64,000 nucleotides of DNA from Calonectria ilicicola (lineage: Eukaryota; Ascomycota; Sordariomycetes; Hypocreales; Nectriaceae), in the NCBI GenBank assembly GCA_020809705.1, contig CP085831.1:4774001-4838000 (forward strand), written 5' to 3'. Below the pieces are notes generated by a model. That model was not told the DNA's origin and did not search any database. It saw nothing but the letters and a program-made list of their open reading frames with translations. Shown one piece after another: positions 53,848-64,000 of this stretch; within the stretch, counting starts at the first letter, position 1, and every line of letters starts with the position of its first letter. A program made the translations under genes and the position numbers.

Positions 53848-54987
53848 TTAGCTCGGGATCTGGGAACCCGTGTGGCGTATTTTTACCCCCTCACGTCTAC
53901 ACTCGGCCAAGACTCTCCAGTCTTCATCGAGGTTATCTTGGATGCCTGGACGCAACGCAACCCTGCGAATGTCCTGCCAAAACCTTTCCATACTTGGAAG
54001 ATCAAAGGAATCCCATTGCCAGAATGGCTTTAATCGAATCAGTTAATTTGTTCAGAGTAATACATGAGGGCATGAGGAGAAGACTTACCTGAAAGAGACA
54101 CAAATGGACGAATGACAATACAAACGAGATCCATCTTTTGGTGTATGCAGGACCTTTGAGACCTTTCCCGCCACGGAATTCAATTGTACCAGAACCACCC
54201 CAAAGGATATTATTAAAATTCCACAGGGCATATTTATCCCTGTCCGGCTTTGCACTCTTCTGGACGAAATTGCGTAATTCTGGTTTGGTTCGAATCTGGC
54301 GGATCTGATTTCTTATTTCTATCAACATTGGTATCGCGCCGTCATAAGATTGCTTATCTTCCAACAGATGTTTTTTGATGATTTGGCTCAACTGATCTGA
54401 GCACTCAGTATTAAGCAGGCAATTCTGACTTTCTTGTCGAGATGTAGGTAGCAGTCTCCAGATTAGAGGTTGGTAGAAAATCGCCCCAAACTCAATCTTC
54501 TGTAACTCGGAAATCCGAAAAGACGTGTTCGACGGTGAGACATGTATATGGCTCGCGCATCCTTTGTTTGTTTCAGGCATATTAAAAACTAAGGTGTGTG
54601 ATTTCCAAAATGCGTGTATGCGGTCTTCCCATTCTTCACTGGTGTAGAAGATGGGAGAGACTGCCTCCATTGGAACTAAGCGTTATGGTTAGCAGTATAG
54701 AAAAGTCTAGAAATATGCAGCATTATATCTATTTGACCTGACTTACTTTGAGGATACTGTGGGCCGCCTAGGGATGCATTTCCCGTAATCGACCATCTAT
54801 CGTAGCGATCCTGCCGCGCTTGAGAGGATTCATCAGGTTGATCAGAATTAGATACCTCGTTATGCATGACTAGTGCCCTAGACAGCTCATGGTAGTAGAA
54901 GCTTTGTTGAGCAGCCAGGCGGACATCCAGAGGCTTTGAGATGAGCTGGATCTTAATACCAAAACGATAAGAAGGAATGGGTGTCAT
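53848..54987 (-). CDS. Amidoligase-like protein, copy A
   Basis: Three exons (54987-54747, 54675-54089, 54027-53848; introns 71 and 61 bp) give 335 aa. Motifs of the fungal 'putative amidoligase' family (glutamine-synthetase-like fold) are in order: 'YRFGIKIQLISKP' at the start, 'DRYDRWSITGNASLGG', 'MEAVSPIFYTSEEWEDRI' formed at intron 1, 'CASHIHVSPSN', and 'ALWNFNNILWGGSGTIEFRGG'. The last exon adds a normal C-terminus. In the first strand, the family's usual acidic 'VEIE' reads 'IKIQ', so two likely metal-binding acids are missing, and 'DGSL' reads 'NASL'. Amidoligases join a carboxylate to an amine using ATP. Copy A may therefore be impaired. A TATA-like run lies at 55071-55080. Confidence 0.78.
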
Positions 54988-56037
54988 ATTTGCGGAAAGA
55001 AATACTCTATGAAGAATATCTGATGGACCAACAACCTGAAGCTTAATTGGGGAGTGTTACCAGATGCAGAATATATAATACAAACCAGTGGTAAAGTGGA
55101 GGAATCATGAGGAATAGCATATGGTTGTTGTGGTTTGAAGACCTAATGATTTAGATCAAATGATTTATGGATTGGTGTGATCATGTTCAGTGATTCAATT
55201 TGGAACGATTACGAATGGAATGAGTCTAGGACAGTTTGCTGAATATCATATCTAGGAATCGCGGAACAGTAACCTCACGTAGTGTGATCATGGTTTACTG
55301 TTTACAAATGAGTATATTGGGTGAGTCATCGAACTGCCCATTTTAGTTTCTCAATATTTTGTCTAATCACTTAGAGATGAACAACTGGCCATAAAAAGAT
55401 ATATTGATTGGCCGCGAGTCCACTTCTCTGCGCATAACAACACAATGTCTAAGGGACGGGGAATGGTCAGTGGATACTCTTATGCTTTTATCACTTAATT
55501 AACTACGGTACTAGTGCCTGAGACTTTTATTGATAGTCCATGAGCCATCTAAGAAAGCAAGATCCAAATTTTATTAAAAGGTGTCTCTCGGATGAGAACT
55601 GTCCATGTTCTCACATTGATTACTGATTCATCGCACCGAAATTCAATTAAGCACACTGGGACAGGATGATTTTTCTCGAATAGTCTAATTTAAATAGCCC
55701 ACCACAGTATCGGAACATGGATAAGTGCACAAGAAAACATCGAATCAATTCTTCCGCTTCCAACCTGGTAATATTAATTCCATAAGACCAAATAATTATA
55801 CTAATATATTGAATTAAAAGCTAGTATCGACCAGTCTGAGCTTTGCCTCTACCTCTTACAAAGAAAGCACTAGCTTTGCTCGACTCTTAACGCTGGAGTC
55901 GATGCTGCGAAAGACTCCATGAAGTGAACAAAGAAACTGCCCCCACTAAGAAAATACTCGTGAATCACGGGATGTATTTAACTGAAGTGAGTTGGTTTTA
56001 CCTGACACAGAAGTTCCGACCACGACCTGAATCTGAG
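54988..56037. other. Gap between the two amidoligase copies
   Basis: This 1.05-kb AT-rich stretch holds the promoter of copy A and the 3' flank of copy B. Nothing gene-like is seen. Confidence 0.4.
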
Positions 56038-57055
56038 TTAAATTGGGCTCCGGCTACATTCACTTAGCTCGGTGTAAAGTTGGGGCAGATACTGTGCCAG
56101 GTTCATTGTATTGGCCTCTCGCTTAATGATGCTATAAAGCTGTTGGGGACTGGTAATTAGTATTCTAGCTGGGCTGTATAGATTGTTCTTTGATGCGTTA
56201 GCACTATGCCATTTGTTCAACTTGTGGTAACATACCATCGAGAGTAACGCTTGAATAAATGCTAGCGTGAACGCGATCCAGCGCTTGGTTCTGATGGCTC
56301 CTCTCAGACACCTTCCGCCTCGAAACTCAATGGTTCCAGACTTGCCCTCAAGAATATTTTCAAATTCCACAATACATATCTGTCGCTCTGCATAATATAT
56401 TTCAAGGCAGCACGATTAGGAGCGTTATAAATAAAAATCTCCCTTTGTATTGGATCAACGTAACTTCTAAGAACCGCAGAATTTCGACTGTTAGGTTTGC
56501 AGTAAATGTTACTAGCCCTGTCCTGAGGGAGAAACTTCAAGACAAGAGGCTCGTAAAGTAAAATTCCGTGTGCGATCGTCTTTAATTCAACCAAAGTGAA
56601 CGTGGTATTTATCCCTCTAGAGATATGAATATAGGATCCACAACGCAGTGAATACTCAGGCTGGTGAAAAATAGCTTTTAAGGCGTCCCAAAATTTATCG
56701 ATTTCTGGTCTCCAGTTTGCTTGATCACGGAGGATGGGACTAACCGCCTCCAACGGAACTGAAAGGAAGCTATTAGTCACGAGAGGGTGTAAGTGGAGAT
56801 CGAACAAGTCCATATAATCTCACCTCTGTCCGGGTATTGCCCAAGCGAGCCATCTTTGGTGATCCACCATTTATCGTAATGTTCTGGTCGTTTGCAATAG
56901 TGGCTTTGTAGATCATCAGCTTTGGCTTTCAAACCTCGCACTCTGAGTGACCGTGCCAACTTGTCGTAATATAGTGCATAGTGCTCCTGGAGTGGCTCTC
57001 TAAGAGTGTGTGGCTTGGCAATAATCTCAATCTCTACACCAAAAGAATAAGGCAT
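56038..57055 (-). pseudogene. Amidoligase-like gene, copy B, with one-base frameshift
   Basis: Exons 57055-56824, 56758-56236 and about 56189-56038 are supported by good splice sites (introns 65 and about 46 bp, the latter with a CTAAC branch site). Copy B keeps the motifs copy A has lost: 'FGVEIEIIAKP', 'KWWITKDGSLG', 'LEAVSPI', 'CGSYIHIS'. At 56361-56366 the frame slips by one base: before it reads 'DRYVLWN', after it the next frame continues 'ENILEGKSGTIEFRGG'. Copy A is continuous at the same place, so one base appears missing from a short A/T run. It is either a recent pseudogene or a sequence error; as all active-site motifs survive, an error is quite possible. It is divergent from the cyclotransferase-like gene. 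Confidence 0.75.
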
Positions 57056-57561
57056 CGTGACTGACGAAGAATGACTCTTATGGGTTTATGGTTTGTAGTG
57101 GAATTATTCGAGAATATATAAGAAATCCCAGCTGGCAAAGTTTCCCAATACTCCACTCAATTTCTATCAGAATTGAATCTTGGTTACTTACGATAATTCG
57201 GAAAAGACGTGTTGAAACATAAAAACTCTCTGAGTCTCAATGAGATGTCTAAAACTCGCAGAGTGATCATCCGATGGCGTTTGTCTTGCGCAGTCCAAAC
57301 AAAGAACGACATCACGCCAGCGAGTCACAAATAATGATTGACTGGAATCATATTTTACAGGGGATTCAATGATTGATTCACCAAAGTAATATATTGATTT
57401 TCAGAGACTATAGGATACTCATTGTGCTTACACTATGGCCTCGTTAATTATTATTTATTGACCCCAAGTCTGAACTTTGACAAGAATTTTCCTTTCATTA
57501 TTCTTGTAATCATCCTTTTTACTGTCTTTGTTAAATATATAAGGTTGCTTTATTTGTCACA
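57056..57561. promoter_or_regulatory. Divergent promoter of amidoligase B and cyclotransferase-like gene
   Basis: This 506-bp AT-rich region separates two start codons. TATATA (57114-57119) lies about 60 bp from the amidoligase ATG; TATATAA (57536-57542) lies about 20 bp from the cyclotransferase ATG. Joint expression is likely. Confidence 0.45.
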
Positions 57562-58419
57562 ATGAGCCCCTTTACCACATCCACCAGAAATGGAGGTGAT
57601 GTGCTATACTTCGCCTATGGAAGCAATCTTTGCATTGCACAAATGGCCAAGCGATGTCCTGAAAGCATATTTCAAGGCAAGGCTACTCTGTCTGAATATC
57701 GATGGCAGATAAATGAGCGTGGGGTAGCCAACGTGGTCGAGTCTCTGACCTCGACAGTCGAAGGTCTCCTTTTCCTTGTCAATAGTAAGGACCAGAGGAT
57801 GTTGGATCGCTGTGAGGGCGTATCTAAAGGTCTCTACCAAAAACAGATTCTCTACGTAACATTAGAGCCACACAAAAAGTATGCGAATACAAAATCAACT
57901 CGATTGGCAAAGTTGATTTCGCAAGAGAATATTCTGAAATATCGAGCCCTCAGGACAACTCGGCGATCCCTAACGTCCAAGCAAGTCCAAGCTTTGGTTT
58001 ACGTCAGCGAGAGATTCAACAAAGATGGCAGAATTCGAGATGAGTACATTTCACGTATGCAGAAAGCAGCTTTTGACGGTGTTGCTCTTGGAGTCCCCCG
58101 GTCATTTGTCAACACATACATCATTCCACATCTTGGCGACAATGCAGCCAAGGAGGTGTTTCCAAGAGAAAACGAAGTAGGACTGAGCGGCACTAGAAAC
58201 ACGGAGACCACGGTCTTAGCCTGTGTAGTTAATCGTCGTGATAATAGTTCTAGCTCTAATTCTAGTTCTAACATCCCAGAGGATGAAGAAGATGGTGTGC
58301 TTTCCCCTTATAATCTGCCCAGGAATTTCACTAACCCTACCGCAGTGATTGAGATGGTTCGCGAAAGCATGGATTGTCTGAAAAAGAAAATAAATGAACT
58401 AAAAAGGAAAATTATTTAG
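57562..58419 (+). CDS. Gamma-glutamylcyclotransferase-like (AIG2/GGCT fold) protein
   Basis: A single exon of 285 aa. The signature 'YFAYGSNLCIAQM' (Y16-L23) forms the glycine-rich substrate loop, and 'MLDRCEGVSKGLYQKQ' carries the likely catalytic Glu85; 'ALVYVSE' and 'YISRMQKAAFDGVALGVP' complete the fold, which ends near residue 195. The C-terminal 90 residues are polar, with a Ser/Asn run near 230 and a short charged helix at the end. Such enzymes release gamma-glutamyl groups as 5-oxoproline. Amidoligase and cyclotransferase genes are known to be neighbours in other genomes, so this one probably undoes or trims what the adjacent ligase makes. Confidence 0.86.
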   Translation: MSPFTTSTRNGGDVLYFAYGSNLCIAQMAKRCPESIFQGKATLSEYRWQINERGVANVVESLTSTVEGLLFLVNSKDQRMLDRCEGVSKGLYQKQILYVTLEPHKKYANTKSTRLAKLISQENILKYRALRTTRRSLTSKQVQALVYVSERFNKDGRIRDEYISRMQKAAFDGVALGVPRSFVNTYIIPHLGDNAAKEVFPRENEVGLSGTRNTETTVLACVVNRRDNSSSSNSSSNIPEDEEDGVLSPYNLPRNFTNPTAVIEMVRESMDCLKKKINELKRKII

Positions 58420-58748
58420 AGGTACCAGATGGGGCTATTCGTGACCAATAGTCAGCGGTCAAATGTTTTCGACATTATAAAAGGAAGTTCGAGAAAAAGA
58501 TATTCTACCATGGATAAATACACGAGAGGCGGATGTGATAGTTGTATTATAGATTGTAATTTTAGTACACACCTCTTTGTTTGAAGCGATTTGGAACCTA
58601 TTCTGCGATGCTCCATTTCCAACCCCGTCTCCATGAGTAAAAATTTTATTTTTGTGGGATGCTTTCAACCTGAAAGCAGACCGTAGATCAATTACTGGCC
58701 AAAGATAATGGGAATGATTTCCATCTATATTAAAAACGTACAGTTAGA
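58420..58748. other. Convergent gap
   Basis: This 329-bp gap lies between the 3' ends of the cyclotransferase-like and NRPS-like genes. Nothing is seen in it. Confidence 0.4.
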
Positions 58749-61700
58749 TCATGGAGCTCCCATCCACTCATTCACCCACTTCCTCATCCAGTCCAGGCTT
58801 ACGGGAGGAGTCTCTCGCAAATTCTGGCTCTTGGACACTGCATTCTCGACCGACATCGGCAAAAGTTTCTCATTTTTAGTTGAAAATAAATCGTCATAAA
58901 ATGATGTTAGCTTGATGGCTGGATTCTTCTCCAACATGACCGCCAAGTATTTATCGTCGACTGTTTGGCCCACTGATGCCATCGTTTTAGACAGTTTTTC
59001 AAGCCAAATAGACGCTGGTACCACTTCTAGAGAACTGCCGAGACGTGCTGTGGCTACATCTGTAATGGCTGGTAGAAGGTGATTCCATGAGACGATCTGT
59101 GGATTCCTAAAGTTGAACACTTCTAGGCCAATTTCGGAAACTTCGTCAGGAGACGGTGGACCAGTTACAATATCTACCACAGCCTGTGCTAGGATATCCA
59201 ACGGTACCCAATCAATATCTGACATCTGGCCTAGGCTATCAGGCAGGCAGCCAAGCTCCCACAATGAGCTGATGATGAGGCTGGGAAACCACTCAGAGCG
59301 ATTCCACGAACCCTGGTACGAGATATTGCCGGCGACCTGCCCAATGCGGGCAATCTTTACAGGCAATTTGAGGTGTTGAGCAGCCGAATCACATATTAAC
59401 TCGGCTATGAATTTGCTGCTCGCGTATCCATTAATGTGCGGTGCATCGACAGCTTGTAGTACGGCCTCGGGAGCAGGCCCTGCTCCGACTGGGCGACCCT
59501 GCACTGCACCAACTGAAGACACGAAAATGACCTCCACTTGGCCACACTCTGAAGCGGCTGAGAGTTTAAATAAATTCATTATCCCATCAAGTTGTGGCCG
59601 AAACGCTGCGACCGGAAGGTTGAAGTTGACTGGCCACGCGTTGTGCACAATTAGTCCAACACGACGTCTCAATTTTTCGTAAGTCTCGTTGTCAAGCCCA
59701 AGCGAGGGATGTGTCAGTTCTGCCTTGACAAAAGTGACCCGGGTGTCCAGGTCATTAAATGAAAGTCCATATGTGATAAACCGTTCCATCTCAGCCGCAC
59801 GGCCACCATCGGGACGACGATTTAGGCAGAAAACATGGCCTATCCCAGGTCGATCCAGCAAGGACCGAAGTAGGAAGGAACCCAAAGCACCAGTAGATCC
59901 AGTTAAGACCACGTCTCTTGGTTCATTTGTTTCTTTCCTTTGGAGTTGCGGCGGTTGAATTTGGTGGATAAGCTCACGATACGAGGCTATCATATCTTGT
60001 ACAATTTGACAATCGTTGGTGCTGTCTTTCTGAGCTGTGAGTGCGGAGGTTAGGTCTGGAATTGTAGGGTTCTGATAAATGGTGGAAAAACCGATATCAG
60101 GACTGCCAAGGCCGCGGCGGAGGAGCCGCGTAAGTTGAAGAGCCTGTAGAGAATCCATTCCTTGATCGAAGAGACTTGTCGAATCATCCATCGCTGACCA
60201 GCCGGTCACGTCATGAATGCTTTCTTGCACGAGAAGCTTGACGTCCTCATAGCTCAAGGGTGCACCGATAATCTCATCATCGTCATTGTCCGGGATATAC
60301 TCTGCGTTTTCGTATAGCCGGTGAATGTCAGCGGTGTACTGAGTGATACTTCCGGCCCTCTGAATCGTTCCTTTTCCTGCTCGGATTAAAGGTCGATCCG
60401 CGGTCGTTACCATTATCAATGATTTTTCAACCTTTGCGTGAGCTGGGACGGAGCGATTTGCTTCGACAACACTAGGCCAAACTTGTTCAATGAGAGCCGC
60501 TGTTTGGTCAACCACAGTGGACGAATCAGCAATCGGGTTAACCGGCTCAATGATCAGAGCAGCCTGCAGTCGCTGAGTCCCGACGACAAGAGCTCCACTC
60601 AGCTCTGGGTTTTTAGCAACTATGTGCTGCTCCATTGATATAGGATTCGTCTTTTCACCATTCAGGAAAACTATAATATCGTCAACGCGGCCCTTCCAAC
60701 GCCATGCATTTGTGACCGTAGGATGGGGCTCAAAGAGATCGCGAGTACGATATTCTTGTTCAAGATCTGTTTGTCCTCGGATACTAAATGACGGTTGGGT
60801 GTCAGCAAGGCCATGGTCGCGCGGTATTACCAACTCATAGGTGCCATCAGTGATTTCGTCAAATGTGGCTCCAGTGCAGGGATGAAATCGGGTGTAACGC
60901 CAGTCAGTAGGCCCCAGTTCAGGGACCAAAAGCTGCTGGGGGATGCCCACTTCAGATGCGCCCCATTGGCAGTGGAGTGGGATCCTTGCTGCAACGCGAT
61001 CGCCGATGGCCTGTGGTAGATCACCTCCAATGTATACAATCATCTGAAGTTGATTCGCACAGTAGTCGAGTAATTCATCGTTCTGTGCCAGCTCGGCTAC
61101 GACTGATGGCACCAGAAGCGCCACATCGGCAGGTGTCTGCTTGAGCGAATCGACAAGGCCCTGAGCAGTCGTAATTCCTACTGCTGCGGGCGCGATCACA
61201 ATGGTACCAAAAGGAATTGCATTAAAGCAATATTGTCCCATGCCGGCCCCCTGAAACTATCAGCAGAGCTCAAATAACGTACGGTAAGCTACTCACATGA
61301 AATGGCGGCACTGTTACCAGCAATCGTTTTCCGTGCCAAAAGCTATCGATAGACTCCAAATTTCCGGGAGGTGCGAACCCGGCTTGGTTGGACTGTCGTG
61401 CTGCTGTTTCTTGATTCCAAATCAAAGGCTTCGGAAATCCTGTCGACCCAGAAGTGTGACTATAAAGGTTAGAGCTTCACTGGACGTCTGTGGTTGCGTT
61501 TCTCCAGATTTATTTTCGGACAAACATACAAGATACAAAGTGGATCCCAACGTGCCTGCTCGAAGGTTTTGTTGAATATAAATGGAGGGCTTTTCTTGCA
61601 GAGCGATTCCTCTACACTCGGGATTGCAATGTGTTGAACCTTCAGCTTTTCAATAATTGGGACGGCAGCCGGTGAGGGCGGTTCAGATGTAATCAAAGCC

Positions 61701-62133
61701 TGACACTTGAGAGAATCGAACATGGCCTTCTGTGCCTCAAGACTGTTCCGAGGCGAGGTAAGAAATAGCTACCGGATCATTAGTGGTGAGTAATATTGCT
61801 GGAATTTGCAGTACCAGCATCTTCACTTACCACATGGCCTGCTTTTATGGCGGCTAAAAGTAGAGCAGGTACGCGGACGTCGTTTGGGCCCAAGTAGGCC
61901 AAAGCCTGTTTATCTTGCTTGGACTCGAGATGCTCAACAATCCACCACGCTAGTCCGTTCACAATATTGGCGAGCTGAGAGTATGTGATGGTTCGAAACC
62001 CAGCCTCATAAGACGTCGGCGCAATCGGCCACAGGCCATACACAGAATCCGGCAATTCGCGGGCCAATCGGTCAACGGTGTGTGGCAATGTATTACCCTT
62101 CCACTGGGCGATGCGTGCATTCTCAGTCGCCAT
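58749..62133 (-). CDS. NRPS-like adenylation-thiolation-reductase (carboxylic acid reductase)
   Basis: Four exons (62133-61831, 61768-61530, 61459-61297, 61250-58749; introns 62, 70 and 46 bp) give 1,068 aa. Order: adenylation domain with the P-loop 'HTSGSTGFPKP' (formed at intron 2), 'QWGASEVGIP' and 'GRVDDIIVFLNGEKTNP'; carrier domain with phosphopantetheine site 'GMDSLQALQL'; then a thioester-reductase Rossmann domain with 'VVLTGSTGALGSFLL', 'VSSVGAVQG' and the Y-x-x-x-K pair in 'YASSKFIAE'. There is no condensation domain. Such fungal enzymes activate an acid with ATP, load it on the carrier and release it as an aldehyde or alcohol with NADPH. The acid is unknown; an amino acid from nearby genes is possible. 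Met 62133 is preferred to one 12 codons upstream on similarity grounds. Confidence 0.92.
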
Positions 62134-63576
62134 GATAGTGAGTTGTTTTCGTTCAGAATTGAGATTCACAAAGTAAAACGGAAAGCCTTGACTAGGGGAA
62201 GCAGGTGTTGATTGGGTCCGAGGAGATAGGAGTGTGCGAGGCTGAAGAACCTGGTCTTGACGTGGAACCCGGGGCTGTAGGTATTGAAACCAGTATGCGC
62301 AAGTTTAGGATTCTAATCCAATGCAATCTATCCAGGCTGTTGATTCGCACCGCTAATCCCGAGGTGTGATTTGCTATCGTATCTTATTATAGATGCTCCT
62401 GTGGAGGCTTCTGCGAGCCAATACGTTCCACCACGGCCGATCCTTCCAGCTCAAAGATAGTCTGTTACGGCCAGACTTTATGGCTGTATAATTTTCGCTT
62501 ATAAAACTGTTAAATAATTGTCTGACAAAGGGAATACCAGCTTAAATAACCAGAATCGCTTGCGGCAATTTTTATTTATCTACAAGTTGATCCACTATGG
62601 CTCTGATAGTGTCAGAAGATGATACGGAAATGCATGGATTTATCAACATCTGACACCCGTACGATAGCAGAGCAAGTACGTCAGATTTTAGACTGCCCTT
62701 TGCCCCAGTATATGGGTCCTCATGAGCGAGTTACCAACAAGGATATGTTTCTATGTCGAAAATACAAGATCAATTTGTATCCTGTTCAGGAACTGAATCC
62801 AAAGGTTCCTATTCGCGTCAATAATCGCTGACCACCCTTATCATCCGGGCATTTCCTTTGTGGTCAGTGTCAGTATTTTGCGATCATTTGATTGGAATAT
62901 ATCTATTGCACAACTTTTATTACCTCTAGCACGTACAAAGTTCTGCGACCATCATCCAATACCATCCACAATTAAATACTTTAGCCTATGGCAGAGGCAT
63001 AAGATTCGGTGTTCATATTACTGGCTTATTTACAAAAGATCACTGGACAATCTACCTGATGACAATGAGTCTCGTTGTTGGGCGGGGTCGGCCCCTGGTC
63101 AGCTGCACTACGTGCCGCTTCTCCGACCAATACAGACTGAAAGGGTTTAGTGTGAAGCATTCCATGTTAAGTAACAGCCGAATGCAACAAGAGGGTCGGC
63201 GCAACGTCTTTATGGCCTTGAATATCACGTAATCTTTCTGTTGCTATTTCCGTCGCGCACCTTGCAATTCTGGTCGTAAACGCCAGTTAAAGATAGCATA
63301 AGACCCCACTGATTGAAGGAGCATGGTTCTTATTGACTGGACTCACGTTGAAAATGGCATACATAGTTACGGGGGTTTGGGGCATCACAAAGGGCATACC
63401 TTCGTGCAGACACACTTTGCTAGCTTCATACATGAAATTATATCTTCTTGGAAAATTCATAAAAATTGTTGCTCACAGTAGCTGTTAAGCAAACGATTTG
63501 CAAAGCAATGTCAAGATTAAACCTTTAATTCATTGCAATTGAATTCATTAGCGTAAGGCGAAGCACCTAGCATCAA
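62134..63576. other. 1.4-kb gene-free stretch
   Basis: This region contains the promoter of the NRPS-like gene at its left and the 3' flank of the membrane protein at its right. Open frames here show no conserved features. Confidence 0.4.
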
Positions 63577-64000
63577 TTATTTAATGTACCACCCCAGCAG
63601 CTGAACCGGTAGCTTGATAGCATGCGGAACCAGGATTGTAATCACCGCCACAGCCGTGCTGGATGACGGGCAGTACAAGCTTCCCTCGAGAATCATGTAC
63701 TTGACGAAAAACATCCAGTTCCCTACATTGACGACAATACTCGTCAAAACCATCAGCACATAAATGAAGCGGAAGCACGAGGCCGGCATTGACAGCGGCG
63801 TCTCGATCCAGGTTTTCGCGCGCTTCCCGTGGGCATCCTTCTCTTCTTTTGCCTTCTTCCTGCCAAATGTCGCGATCCACAACATAACTCCAATTTCCCA
63901 CACTGCGACAAATGGCAAGCATAGCACACAGATAATGATCGCGAAAATGATGCCGAAAAATATGCACACGCCTGCGATCGGCCCACCGCCACGGCCAAGG
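63577..64000 (-). CDS. Small multi-helix membrane protein, cut by the window edge
   Basis: The frame is open from the right edge to the stop at 63577, giving at least 140 C-terminal residues; the start lies outside. Three or four hydrophobic segments are visible: 'IFFGIIFAIIICVLCLPFVA', 'FRFIYVLMVLTSIVVNVGNW' and 'STAVAVITILVPHAIKLPVQ', with a short lysine-rich cytosolic loop ('GRKKAKEEKDAHGKRAK') after the first. The glycine-rich stretch at the edge may be part of a turn. I do not recognise the family. Codon use is regular and GC is higher than in the flanking gap, which supports a real gene. Confidence 0.6.
   Translation of the reverse strand, partial: LGRGGGPIAGVCIFFGIIFAIIICVLCLPFVAVWEIGVMLWIATFGRKKAKEEKDAHGKRAKTWIETPLSMPASCFRFIYVLMVLTSIVVNVGNWMFFVKYMILEGSLYCPSSSTAVAVITILVPHAIKLPVQLLGWYIK

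Noticed and set aside
53614..54033. Plus-strand open frame of 139 codons
   Set aside because: It is mostly the reverse of the last amidoligase exon, which has clear splice sites and family features on the minus strand.
62619..63150. Two plus-strand open frames in the gap right of the NRPS-like gene
   Set aside because: No recognisable motifs and no consistent splice links between them.
1..64000. CRISPR arrays, bacterial operon features or viral genes
   Set aside because: No direct-repeat/spacer array, no ribosome-binding sites and no viral hallmark protein were seen; introns and families are fungal.

Overview
This window is nuclear DNA of a filamentous ascomycete (Pezizomycotina; an Aspergillus/Penicillium-like Eurotiomycete is my best guess, from gene style only). 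The evidence is many short phase-consistent introns (about 46-112 bp), Zn2Cys6 regulators, HET and NACHT-type genes, an F-box protein, P450, MFS and NRPS-like genes, with long promoters between them. I found no rRNA, tRNA or CRISPR array. Exon joins were worked out by hand from GT...AG sites, reading phase and family conservation; all full models sum to multiples of three.

Layout. (1) 38-15774: a compact oxidative cluster without a polyketide synthase: MmgE/PrpD protein, CocE/NonD-type hydrolase, AflY/questin-oxidase-like protein, SnoaL-like protein, a Zn2Cys6 regulator, an NmrA-like reductase and a phenol-hydroxylase-like FAD monooxygenase. A TCCCCG element recurs in its promoters. (2) 16108-27978: a self/non-self and regulatory island: an esterase-NACHT-ankyrin (NLR-like) gene broken by two in-frame stops, an F-box protein, a second NmrA-like protein with a divergent Zn2Cys6 regulator, and an intact HET-domain gene. 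(3) 28907-35845: a sugar-use group: ribokinase, a regulator that lacks a visible zinc cluster, an MFS sugar porter and a complete Zn2Cys6 regulator, with a MITE-like inverted repeat between the regulator and the porter. (4) 36932-37618: a GNAT acetyltransferase. (5) 38431-49744: an amino-acid-tailoring-like group: BAHD-like acyltransferase, P450, PF10014-type Fe(II)/2-oxoglutarate dioxygenase, a divergent PLP enzyme of the Cys/Met-metabolism fold, an APH-like pseudokinase with a C-terminal membrane helix, and an HSL-type alpha/beta hydrolase. (6) 52122-53395: a rhodopsin-like seven-helix membrane protein. (7) 53848-62133: two amidoligase-like genes (one frameshifted), a divergent gamma-glutamylcyclotransferase-like gene, and an NRPS-like A-T-R carboxylate reductase. 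(8) The right edge cuts a small membrane protein gene.

How the parts may work together. Group 1 reads as hydroxylation, Baeyer-Villiger-like oxygenation, ester hydrolysis and dehydration/isomerisation of an aromatic or polyketide-like substrate, under one local regulator. Group 5 has the tools to build and hydroxylate a non-standard amino acid. Group 7 pairs formation of an amide (amidoligase) with its removal (cyclotransferase). These pathway ideas are inference; the family assignments are much firmer.
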